Assembly: GCA_964470455.1 (NCBI GenBank)
Contig: CAYYCX010000002.1
Span: 1-64,000 of the forward strand
Direction: 5' to 3'
Source of the DNA: JAWXBM01 sp964470455
GTDB lineage: Bacteria > Pseudomonadota > Gammaproteobacteria > Xanthomonadales > SZUA-36
Length of the DNA stretch: 64,000 nucleotides
A program made the position numbers and the translations under genes. The notes under the pieces are model-generated. The model made no database searches, was not told where the DNA came from, and was given only the letters and a program-made list of their open reading frames with translations. Of the stretch, positions 25,327 to 33,013 are shown one piece after another (the stretch's first letter is position 1; each line of letters opens with the position of its first letter).

Positions 25327-25572
25327 TCAGTGTTTCGGCTGGCTGCTTCCTTCAGAAGCGGAACTATCCAGAATATCGAGCGCCCTTTGCAGGTCATTTT
25401 TTAAGTCTCGAACTTGTGACGGGTTTAAAGCATACCGTTTCCCCTCCAACGCCTCTGGCAGCACCCGAAGGCTTTTCACTTCGCTAAGATTCAGCAGCTT
25501 CCATCCACGCGGCTGTCCAGATTGGCTGGCTCCGGAAACCCGGGTGTGAGCGCGGATCAACCGGGTCGCCAA
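25327..25572 (-). CDS. Possible small protein or gene remnant
   Basis: An 81-residue frame opening with TTG and having no ribosome site. The stretch GASQSGQPRGWKLLNLSEVK followed by SLRVLPEAL resembles the tail of larger WYL-like or related DNA-linked proteins, so this could be a truncated end piece rather than a gene. It lies 11 bases downstream of the metallopeptidase gene on the same strand. Confidence 0.3.
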   Translation of the reverse strand: MATRLIRAHTRVSGASQSGQPRGWKLLNLSEVKSLRVLPEALEGKRYALNPSQVRDLKNDLQRALDILDSSASEGSSQPKH

Positions 25573-25583
25573 ACGTCGCGGGA

Positions 25584-27002
25584 TCAGGGTGATTCGAAGT
25601 TGCTTTTGAAGATCGGGGTTTCATCCGGGTCGGGCGGCGCTTCGTAGGCTTCGATGCAGCTGGGGCTGTTGGCCGCCAGGCGCCCTTCCATCAGCGTTTG
25701 CACGCGTGAATGAAACTCCGATTTGTTGGTGCCACAACCTGCGCCGTTGGAACCGGAAACATGGCAGTAACTCATGATCGTGCCCTTGCCGCCGGCTGGG
25801 CATGCCAGGCTGCCGGAGTAACAGCCCGATTCGCCGTTGTAGCACTGGTCGATGGTCGGGCTGTAGCAGTGCGTATGGGGTGAACCCATGTTGTGGCCGA
25901 GTTCATGGCCTATATAGAGCGCGGTGTTGGCCGCAGTGCGATTGGTGCCGATGGCATTGAAGCTGTAGCTGCCAACGGTCCGCTCTCCCTGCAGCGTGCC
26001 CTTCTTGCAAAACTGGTTGATCCAGGCGATTCCGGAAAAGCTGTTGGAAGCGATACCCCTGCCGCTGAACAGCGTGGCGAAATCGCGGCTGGTCGCTGAC
26101 ATGTTCAGGCGCCAGTATTCGGCAAACTCGTCCAGCTGGCTGGAACGGTTGCTGGGCTCGGAATATGGGTCCGAGCCGATGCGCAGGATAATGTCCCCGA
26201 TCAACAGGCGGGTTTCCACATCCCGTTCAAAAAACACATTCATGGCCAGGAAGGTATCGGTAATCCAGGTGGTGGCGGTGGTTGGGTCATTCCCTTTGCC
26301 GGCCATCCACTCGGTATCGGTATCGACTGCAACCACGGTCTGGAAACTGATGGTGCTGCCCGGCGCGGCGGAGCTCACGCTTTCCGGCATGGGGCTGTTG
26401 AGGTGGGCGAGAGACTGCGGCTCCTGGTCATCCAGGCTGGTGCCGCAGGTGTTCACCTGGTCGGGCGAGGTTTCCACCGCCTGCAGGTCCACGCCCACGC
26501 CCAGCTGGCCGTCCAGGCGCAGTTTTGAATCTCCCTTGATGGCGAAGCCGCTGATTTCACCGCTGGCCACATCCACGGCCAGCCCCACTCCGGTAGTCTG
26601 GTTCGCGGCAACATAAAACTGCCGGGCGTCCTGCTGCCACTCGATGATTCCTTCCGGCCCCAGCACCATCACGCGCGCGCCCGGAGCAAACAGTTCCACG
26701 CGGCGGAACTGCAATGGCTCCTCGGCCGACGGGTCGGTGGGCAGCAGGTACTCGTCAACACTGGGCAAGCTCAAACGTTCGCCAATCCGTGCCTTGCTGA
26801 GCCGCTGGCTTTCCCCGGCACTGAGGGCAAATGCCCCCGGCTCGATACCGGGTGTTTCTACGGCAAAGGCTGCCAGCGATTCCAGTGGTGGGGTGGTATT
26901 GCCGGGTATGCCGGGCTCCCGCGCATCGAGTACCGGAGGGTTACTTGCCAGCGCGCCCAGAATGAATACGGAAATGATTACGGCAGGTGAAATCCTTTTC
27001 AT
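25584..27002 (-). CDS. Secreted metzincin metallopeptidase (M12-like)
   Basis: A 472-residue exported protein with a signal peptide (MKRISPAVIISVFILGALAS). Residues 30-210 form a propeptide-like region ending in a CGTS segment. Residues 230-450 are the protease, with zinc motif HELGHNMGSPH (His366, His370, His376; catalytic Glu367) and a Met-turn IMSYC. This is an ADAM/reprolysin-type metzincin, probably secreted or surface bound. Six or more cysteines after the zinc site suggest disulfides. The protein ends in a FKSNFESP tail that resembles the tails of two other secreted proteins in this window. It is transcribed away from the pilin operon. Confidence 0.88.
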   Translation of the reverse strand: MKRISPAVIISVFILGALASNPPVLDAREPGIPGNTTPPLESLAAFAVETPGIEPGAFALSAGESQRLSKARIGERLSLPSVDEYLLPTDPSAEEPLQFRRVELFAPGARVMVLGPEGIIEWQQDARQFYVAANQTTGVGLAVDVASGEISGFAIKGDSKLRLDGQLGVGVDLQAVETSPDQVNTCGTSLDDQEPQSLAHLNSPMPESVSSAAPGSTISFQTVVAVDTDTEWMAGKGNDPTTATTWITDTFLAMNVFFERDVETRLLIGDIILRIGSDPYSEPSNRSSQLDEFAEYWRLNMSATSRDFATLFSGRGIASNSFSGIAWINQFCKKGTLQGERTVGSYSFNAIGTNRTAANTALYIGHELGHNMGSPHTHCYSPTIDQCYNGESGCYSGSLACPAGGKGTIMSYCHVSGSNGAGCGTNKSEFHSRVQTLMEGRLAANSPSCIEAYEAPPDPDETPIFKSNFESP

Positions 27003-27126
27003 CCGGTCGTTCCTGAAGAATTGCTGGCTAGATTAGACCCTTGAACGGGATTCAAGTCAATCGGAAACAGGCTGGTAGCTGGGTCTGGCGGGCAGAATCA
27101 CAGGTGGCGGACGAATGGAGCAATCG

Positions 27127-27160
27127 CCTGAACGGTCAGGATTTTGACCTGAATGGTCAA
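27127..27160. promoter_or_regulatory. Operator-like direct repeats between the protease and pilin genes
   Basis: CCTGAACGGTCA (27127-27138) and CCTGAATGGTCA (27148-27159) are 12-base direct repeats starting 21 bases apart, two helical turns. Each is also part of a short palindrome (CCTGAACGGTCAGG and TTGACCTGAATGGTCAA). The rest of the roughly 296-base divergent gap 27003-27298 shows AT-rich promoter-like sequence near 27190 but no gene. Confidence 0.4.
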
Positions 27161-27298
27161 AGTTGGATGTCCAGAATTGCGAATTCCAGAGTAAAATACA
27201 TATCTCGTTTGGCATCCATCGATGCCATAGGTTGAATGGCTGCGAGAGGAATTCGGCAGCCTGGACAGGCTTCAGGGACGTAATCAACAGGGGTTGTT

Positions 27299-27766
27299 AT
27301 GTTCCAGAAGTGCTCTTTCAGTGAGCAGGGCGAAGGCGTCCGGCGATTTTGTGCATCTCTGCACGGTCCCCAGCTTAAACCGGCCCTTGGTTTCACCCTG
27401 ATCGAAATCATGACGGTGCTCGCCATCCTGGCGATCATCCTGGCACTGGCTTATCCAGCCTATGTAGATTCCGTCCGCAAATCCCGTCGCGCTGATGCGA
27501 CATCCAGCCTCATGGCCCGGGCCCAGGGCCTGGAACGTTGTTTCACACGTTTCAATGCCTATAACCATGCCTCCTGCCCAAACCCCGAGGGTGCATCTGA
27601 CGAAGGTTTCTATACCGTAGCGGTTGCCCGGACCGCCACCACATACACCTTGACGGCCGCGCCTGCGGGCGATCAGGTCAACGATGCCTGCGGCACTTTC
27701 TCGGTGGATTATTTGGGCAACAAGACTCCAATTCCTGGTAGCAACCGCTGCTGGGGCTCCAACTAG
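27299..27766 (+). CDS. Type IV pilin-like protein (PilE-type)
   Basis: A 155-residue prepilin with the class III signal GFTLIEIMTVLAILAI; cleavage would follow Gly31 and the conserved Glu is at +5. The leader is 31 residues, far longer than the usual 6-10, and no internal start shortens it; AGGGG lies five bases before the ATG. The C-terminal region has the paired cysteines of PilE-type pilins (CGTFSVDYLGNKTPIPGSNR, then a final Cys). It is the first gene of the fimT-pilV-pilW-pilX operon and may be a minor or PilE-like pilin. Confidence 0.88.
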   Translation: MFQKCSFSEQGEGVRRFCASLHGPQLKPALGFTLIEIMTVLAILAIILALAYPAYVDSVRKSRRADATSSLMARAQGLERCFTRFNAYNHASCPNPEGASDEGFYTVAVARTATTYTLTAAPAGDQVNDACGTFSVDYLGNKTPIPGSNRCWGSN

Positions 27767-27784
27767 AAATAGGGGAAGATTGAA

Positions 27785-28324
27785 ATGAACATCCTGAACG
27801 AAACCACGCTGCTGAAAAAGACCCGCGGGTTCACGCTGCTGGAGCTTATTGTTGTGCTTTCAGTACTCGCGATTTTGCTGAGCTGGGGCATTCCCTCGCT
27901 GCAGCAGTCCATCCGCAACAACGTGGTGCTGGCGCAAGGTAATGAACTGATCGCCATGCTGCATTTCGCCAAGAGCGAGGCCTTGCGGCGCAATACTGAC
28001 GTGACGGTTGAGCTGAACTCAGCAGCTGACAGCTGGAGCGCCTTCATTGATGATCCTGAAGATGCAGCGGACGTGGAAGGGTGCGTGCCGGGCCAATTGC
28101 GTTGTGTCAGCCACTCTGGCGCGACTCTTGCTTCAGGTGCGGGGTTGGTGTTCAACAACCGGGGCTATATCCGGGCGGAAGACGATGCTTGGACTCCTGA
28201 AACTTTGTATGTGCAGCATTTGCAGTGTGTGGGGAACAGCCAGCGCCGCCGGATAGACATTACGCCAACCGGACAGATCAGTTCCTGTTCATTGCCCTGT
28301 GACAGCGAAGCAGTGTGTCCATGA
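27785..28324 (+). CDS. fimT: FimT/GspH-type pseudopilin
   Basis: A 179-residue prepilin-like protein with a short basic leader and the GFTLLELIVVLSVLAILLSW signal helix. The GspH/FimT pattern follows: LAQGNELIAMLHFAKSEALR and the later GLVFNNRGYI. Minor pilins of this type help initiate pilus assembly, and FimT can bind DNA in competent species. Four C-terminal cysteines may form disulfides. Its stop overlaps the pilV start by four bases. Confidence 0.88.
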   Translation: MNILNETTLLKKTRGFTLLELIVVLSVLAILLSWGIPSLQQSIRNNVVLAQGNELIAMLHFAKSEALRRNTDVTVELNSAADSWSAFIDDPEDAADVEGCVPGQLRCVSHSGATLASGAGLVFNNRGYIRAEDDAWTPETLYVQHLQCVGNSQRRRIDITPTGQISSCSLPCDSEAVCP

Positions 28325-28818
28325 ACAACAAGCGCCAACACTACCGCAAGGTGGCGGGGTTCACCCTGATCGAGGTGATGATCGCGCTGGGAGTACTGAC
28401 TATCGGCCTTACGGGACTGGCTGCGATGCAACTAAGTGCCATGCAGTATTCCCACTCGGCGCATTACCGCTCGCTGGCATCGACCATCGCGCTCGATTTC
28501 GAGGAGCGCCTGTGGCTGGAACTGGCGGACAATGTGCTGGCCTGTGATGATGATTGGTCGGGAAAGGTAGCGACATTGGCTACGCACTGGAATCGCGTGC
28601 AACTCGAAGCTGAAGAAACGGATAGCGACCAGGAAGCGAGTCCCACAGGCTACCTGCTGCGGATTCCCGGTTTGAACATCACATCAGGCACCGCCACTAC
28701 GGTCGGTTCCACTGTAACGATCCCGGTGAGTCTCAATTGGACTGAAGCGCGTTTTGGCGATTCGGAAAGCACTTCCGAGTCATTTACTTACAACGTACGT
28801 ATTCAATGCACATCATGA
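28321..28818 (+). CDS. pilV: PilV-type minor pilin
   Basis: A 165-residue minor pilin starting with an ATGA overlap on fimT. The signal is GFTLIEVMIALGVLTIGLTG, followed by LAAMQLSAMQYSHSAHYRSL, the typical PilV helix. The family acts with PilW, PilX and FimT in the tip/initiation complex of type IV pili. The stop codon overlaps the favoured pilW start. Confidence 0.88.
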   Translation: MNNKRQHYRKVAGFTLIEVMIALGVLTIGLTGLAAMQLSAMQYSHSAHYRSLASTIALDFEERLWLELADNVLACDDDWSGKVATLATHWNRVQLEAEETDSDQEASPTGYLLRIPGLNITSGTATTVGSTVTIPVSLNWTEARFGDSESTSESFTYNVRIQCTS

Positions 28819-29537
28819 GATTCAAGTATCAGGCCGGGCTGACCCTGGTCGAATTGATGGTGGCGCTGGTAATGTCGCTGTTCCTGATTGGGGGCATTCT
28901 GGTCATGCACCTGTCCGGACGCGCTTCGTTCCTGGACAACAGCCAGATATCGCGAATCCAGGAAAATATCCGTTTCGCCTCGGATTACATGATCCGTGAT
29001 ATCCGGACCGCAGGATTCCATGATGAAACTGTCCTGCGAGTCGGGCATGAAAACCAGATTCGCGACAGTTTCGCGGAGATTATCGAAGATGACGGCGAAC
29101 CGCGAATCCTTCGGGTTCGTTATGCGGGAAGGGGTCATTGCTCGGAAACCTTCCAGGAATTCCGCCTGGTGGAAAATGAGTACACCATCGATGACGATGG
29201 AAACCTTACCTGCAGTGGGCGTGCAGTACCCCAGGATGAAGCGGGCGACACACTGATAACAGCGCAGGATTGGGTTGGGCCGATCGCCCTGGTGGGTGGC
29301 CTCTCGAACCTGAACTTTGAAATGGTCTGCCCGGATGGATCCTCGAGTTGTACCTGCGACCTGAATACCAACTTCGAGAATGCCTGCATCGGTGTTCGAA
29401 TCTCCATGGAATTTGACGGGTTGCGCGACTATGAATCGGCCAACGCCGATCCTTTTGACAAACGAACCGTAGAACTCACTGCTGCGTTCAGAAACGTGAT
29501 CCTGGCGCAGAAAAACGCTATTGCATTCGGAGATTGA
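28815..29537 (+). CDS. pilW: PilW-type minor pilin
   Basis: From the ATG at 28815, which overlaps the pilV stop, this is a 240-residue PilW-like protein with an 8-residue leader and GLTLVELMVALVMSLFLIGG. Residue +1 is Leu rather than Phe. PilW features follow, including the FASDYMIRDIRTAGFHD segment. An ATG at 28806 is the alternative start. It belongs to the minor-pilin initiation complex. Confidence 0.87.
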   Translation: MRFKYQAGLTLVELMVALVMSLFLIGGILVMHLSGRASFLDNSQISRIQENIRFASDYMIRDIRTAGFHDETVLRVGHENQIRDSFAEIIEDDGEPRILRVRYAGRGHCSETFQEFRLVENEYTIDDDGNLTCSGRAVPQDEAGDTLITAQDWVGPIALVGGLSNLNFEMVCPDGSSSCTCDLNTNFENACIGVRISMEFDGLRDYESANADPFDKRTVELTAAFRNVILAQKNAIAFGD

Positions 29538-29541
29538 AGTC

Positions 29542-30864
29542 ATGAAGCAGATTGACGGCAAGTACCGCCAGCAGGGCGTTGCACTGATACTCAGCCTGTT
29601 GCTGCTGTTTGTTCTGGTGGTCCTGGGAGTTTCCGGCTTCAGCAACACTCATATCCAGGAGCGAAGCGCCGGCAACGCACGGCTTCAAACCCAGGCCTTT
29701 GAGGCAGCGTCAGCGGGGGCCAACAACGCAATCAATTTCTTCGATGCCAACCATGACCTGGGTGAAGATGAGTTGTGCGGTTCACTGGACCACGATGGCT
29801 GGTATGACGCTGATGGCAACGCCATATTTTCTGACTGGGTCGACATGGGAACGATCGGCGGAGCAACCCTGAAGCAACGCCTGTATTGCTTGGCGGACGA
29901 CTATCCTTGCACTGAGGAAGAAGTGGGCTGTGTCGAAGGCGAGCGGCCGCCGCGTTCGCAGTTGTTTGTGCTCAGCCGCGGCGAAGTGGTCGTCGATGGC
30001 GATGTCGTGGCTCAGCGTGATGTCGAAGTGCGCCTGGAAGTAGGTAGTACCGGAGGTGCCGGAGATGGTTGCGGCGCCATCTGCTTTCCTGCCTGTAACA
30101 CGGGCACACTGAATTTTCCGACTTCCAATTCGTTCCAGGTGGATGGCAACGGCGGACCGGCTATCGCCGCTGGCTGCCAAAGCGCGGCAGACAACATCAC
30201 CAACGCGATCCGCAGCAACCGTATCGGGAACTACCTGGGGGGCATTGCCGCTACTGCTCCAGGTTCGCCCTGGGACAGCCCCGAAAGTGTCGAGTTGTTT
30301 CGCCAGAACCTGTCAGCCTCGGCAATTGCGGCAAACCTCGCAGGAACCTGCCAGACCACCTGTTACTCGCCCGGCAACCTGAGCAATAACGGCAATTCAA
30401 CCTATGGCACTGCCGGGGATCCGCAAATTACCTACATCAACGGCAATGCCTCATTCGGTGGCAATATTTCCGGCGCCGGCATCCTGGTGGTGAACGGTAA
30501 CCTGTCCTGGAATGGCACCCCCAAGTTCCAGGGACTGATCCTGGTTCTGGGTGGCACCTTCAACGTTTCGGGTGGCGGCACCGGCGGTGATCATGGTGGA
30601 TCGGTAGTGCTTCTGAACCACTTGGGCCAGGTAAATGGCGAGTTTGGAAGTGCAAGCTTCAATTTCACCGGGGGTGGCAACGCGCTTTACCAGTTCAATT
30701 GTGCATCCCTGATGGCTGCCCAGGACTTGTTGGATGTGGCAGGACAGGGGATGTGGAGCCCGGAATGCGACGTGGCACCCCAGAACCCGTATGAAGCGGG
30801 GCCGGATGAGCTTGTCATCGCGAGTTGGCGTGAAAACATCGGCTGGCGTGACATCACGGAGTGA
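29542..30864 (+). CDS. pilX: PilX-type minor pilin with long C-terminal domain
   Basis: A 440-residue protein starting at 29542. The PilX_N domain is clear: QQGVALILSLLLLFVLVVLG followed by FSNTHIQERSAGNARLQTQA. PilX proteins are usually under 250 residues. Here an extra roughly 250-residue domain follows, rich in Gly, Asn and Ser with strand-like repeats (YINGNASFGGNISGAGILVV, NGNLSWNGTPKFQGLILVLG). That part resembles a small beta-helix or adhesin-like domain and could replace part of the missing PilY1 tip function; this is inference. It is the last gene of the pilin operon. Confidence 0.85.
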   Translation: MKQIDGKYRQQGVALILSLLLLFVLVVLGVSGFSNTHIQERSAGNARLQTQAFEAASAGANNAINFFDANHDLGEDELCGSLDHDGWYDADGNAIFSDWVDMGTIGGATLKQRLYCLADDYPCTEEEVGCVEGERPPRSQLFVLSRGEVVVDGDVVAQRDVEVRLEVGSTGGAGDGCGAICFPACNTGTLNFPTSNSFQVDGNGGPAIAAGCQSAADNITNAIRSNRIGNYLGGIAATAPGSPWDSPESVELFRQNLSASAIAANLAGTCQTTCYSPGNLSNNGNSTYGTAGDPQITYINGNASFGGNISGAGILVVNGNLSWNGTPKFQGLILVLGGTFNVSGGGTGGDHGGSVVLLNHLGQVNGEFGSASFNFTGGGNALYQFNCASLMAAQDLLDVAGQGMWSPECDVAPQNPYEAGPDELVIASWRENIGWRDITE

Positions 30865-30872
30865 AAATGGCC

Positions 30873-30891
30873 CGCTAGCGAAACGCTAGCG
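30873..30891. terminator. Hairpin between convergent pilX and patatin genes
   Basis: An 8-bp perfect stem, CGCTAGCG on both sides of an AAA loop, lies between the two convergent stop codons and covers the end of the patatin gene. A T run is poor on either side, so termination is plausible but not assured. Confidence 0.45.
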
Positions 30892-32349
30892 CTTTACATA
30901 GTGATAGCGTTCACCCAGGCGCTCCAGGCAGCCGCTGAAACACCGGCTGATCTGGGTGCTGTTGCGGATGCGTTCGATTTTCGGCCAGGTGGCGCGTCGG
31001 CCGGCTTCGATCAATGCACGGGCTTCGTCTTCCGAGGCGTTTGACAACACCTTGCTCAATTCCAGCGCACTGCGGTCGGGCAGGATGGTGATATCGCCGC
31101 TGTAAACCTGGGTTACCAGGGCATGCGCCTTTTTCAGTACCGAGCCCATGCCCGGTACCTCGAAATGCCGGTTCACCAGCTCCAGTATGTGTTCCACCTG
31201 CACCATCGGGCCACGCACCACCACATCCTGCAGGAACGGCAACAGGCCGGTCTTGTCAGGGCCGCCGCTCATGAAAGGCAGTACCAGCGGGTTGGTCTGG
31301 CTGACGATGTAATGGTTGACGTTGTGCAGGCGGTTGACCTTTTCCTTGGGAATGTCTTCGTGCACCGAACCATCCACCCAGCGGCTGCGCGGCATGTAGG
31401 GTACCGACTTGCCGGCGTAGTTGCGGGCCCGCAGCTGCACCGGTGGGAACAACCCGGGTACCGCGCTGGATGCCAGGGCGGCCTGGCGGATCAGCACGTT
31501 GGGTGAAGTAAGGTAGTTCAGCAGCCGGGGAAACTGGTTGGGGTCGGCGGGCGATACCGATATGTTCAGGATGCGCCCGGTTTTCTCGTAGGCCTCGAGA
31601 AAGGTCAGGTCGGGAATGTTGCGGTTGATGGCCTTGCGCAGCTGCTGGGGATCCAGCATGCCCTCGCCCTTGAACAGCTTGCGTATGCCAATGGTGCGCA
31701 CCCACTGGTACTTCAGTACATCGGGCAACAGCGCATCGGCCAGTTCCTCATCGGTGTGCGTGGCGACGAAGCCGGCCACGATGGAGCCAGCGCTGGAGCC
31801 GGTGATCACCTGCGGCAGCAGTTGCTGTTCCAGCAATTCCTCGATCACGCCGATGTGGAACAGGCCGTACGAAGCGCCGCCACTGAGCAGGATGGCAGAA
31901 CGCCCGAAGCTGCGGGCGGCGCGGTTGAAGAACCGCCGCTTGCGCGAAGGTGGAAGGGCTTTGACCGTACTGTCACAGAGGCGGTCCAGGCAGGTGGTCA
32001 CCTCGTCGAGGTAGTCGTTGATCAGCTGCTTGGTGCCGCTCAAGGCGTGCTGGTAGAGCACCGGATTGGCCATGTTGCCCAAGTTGCCGTGTAACTCTTC
32101 GCGCAGGCGGAACACCATCTGGTCGTAGTCCTTCCGGCGGCGCAGGCGCTGCAACAGTTCAACCCGCGATTTGATCAGCCGCCAGTCGTAATCATCTGAT
32201 GTCTCGTCCTGCCGCCACTGCAGCTGGCCGTTCAGCCGGTCCAGTTCCCGGGCTGTTTTCAGCCACTCGGCGTAGTTGCCGGCACGGTTCAGGTCACGTT
32301 CCAGGGTACGTTCCAGTCTACGTTCCCGATTGGCGGCGGTCTTGCGCAT
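30886..32349 (-). CDS. DUF3336 patatin-like phospholipase
   Basis: A 487-residue protein with an N-terminal DUF3336 helical region (to about residue 145) and a patatin lipase domain. The oxyanion loop LSGGASYG, the nucleophile motif GSSAGS and the catalytic-Asp region RWVDGSVHED are all present, so the Ser-Asp dyad is intact. It is probably a membrane-associated acylglycerol or phospholipid hydrolase, like the related TGL3/4/5 and bacterial homologues. Its start overlaps the end of the cupredoxin gene by 32 bases. Confidence 0.9.
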   Translation of the reverse strand: MRKTAANRERRLERTLERDLNRAGNYAEWLKTARELDRLNGQLQWRQDETSDDYDWRLIKSRVELLQRLRRRKDYDQMVFRLREELHGNLGNMANPVLYQHALSGTKQLINDYLDEVTTCLDRLCDSTVKALPPSRKRRFFNRAARSFGRSAILLSGGASYGLFHIGVIEELLEQQLLPQVITGSSAGSIVAGFVATHTDEELADALLPDVLKYQWVRTIGIRKLFKGEGMLDPQQLRKAINRNIPDLTFLEAYEKTGRILNISVSPADPNQFPRLLNYLTSPNVLIRQAALASSAVPGLFPPVQLRARNYAGKSVPYMPRSRWVDGSVHEDIPKEKVNRLHNVNHYIVSQTNPLVLPFMSGGPDKTGLLPFLQDVVVRGPMVQVEHILELVNRHFEVPGMGSVLKKAHALVTQVYSGDITILPDRSALELSKVLSNASEDEARALIEAGRRATWPKIERIRNSTQISRCFSGCLERLGERYHYVKR

Positions 32350-33013
32350 ATTTCCTCAGTAAAAACAGGGCGGTGGCGAATGCGGCCAGTGCAACTCCAG
32401 CCAGCCACCAGGCGGCATGGCGGGGCAGGTAGGATGAGCGGATAAAGTCATCGCTGATGCCGTTGACAGCCCACAGGTTACCGCTTCCCCGGCCCACAAC
32501 CAACTGGCCGCGCATGCCTTTTTCCATGTGTTGCGGCAGATCGCAGTGCAGCAAATAAGTCTGGTCGTCACCCGGTACGATGAACGTGCCGGTTTTCCGC
32601 GCTCCGCCCATGGCCTCGATATGGAACATGCCGGCGGGGTACAGGTATTTTGGCAGACCATGCACCATCCATTGATGCCTGACTTCATCTTCATTGACGA
32701 AGGTCAAGGTAATGCGGCTGCAGGGCTCGACGCGGATTTCCGGTTCGCTCATGCCAAAAATCATGCCGGGTTCATTCCTGGTGTATTCCCGGCCGGCGTG
32801 CACGGTGAAGGCATAATCCTGGCTGACGGTGGTGCAATTGCGCGGCAGGGTGTCGTGGTTTTCGTTCATTACCGCGCCGTCGGCATCAACCGTCATGTTG
32901 TGCTGGCCATGCCCTGCGCCATGATGCGCGCTGTGGTCCATCGCATCTTGCGCCGGTGCCGAATTGCAGGACGCCAGCAGCGCCAGCGCGGCAAGGCAGC
33001 GCAATCCCGGCAT
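32318..33013 (-). CDS. Membrane-anchored cupredoxin lipoprotein
   Basis: Read from the ATG at 33013, which overlaps the oxidase stop (ATGA), this protein has 231 residues. It has a lipobox LLASC (Cys16), a His-rich stretch MDHSAHHGAGHGQHNM that may bind copper, and a cupredoxin domain. The type 1 copper ligands show as HQWMVHG upstream and HCDLPQHMEKGM, with Cys, His and Met in order. A transmembrane helix near the C-terminus (WWLAGVALAAFATALFLL) ends in a basic tail. It may pass electrons to or from the adjacent multicopper oxidase. Confidence 0.82.
   Translation of the reverse strand: MPGLRCLAALALLASCNSAPAQDAMDHSAHHGAGHGQHNMTVDADGAVMNENHDTLPRNCTTVSQDYAFTVHAGREYTRNEPGMIFGMSEPEIRVEPCSRITLTFVNEDEVRHQWMVHGLPKYLYPAGMFHIEAMGGARKTGTFIVPGDDQTYLLHCDLPQHMEKGMRGQLVVGRGSGNLWAVNGISDDFIRSSYLPRHAAWWLAGVALAAFATALFLLRKYAQDRRQSGT

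Noticed and set aside
25292..25549. Plus-strand 85-residue frame after the terminator
   Set aside because: It starts inside a terminator and has a random-looking Ser/Arg/Phe-rich composition.
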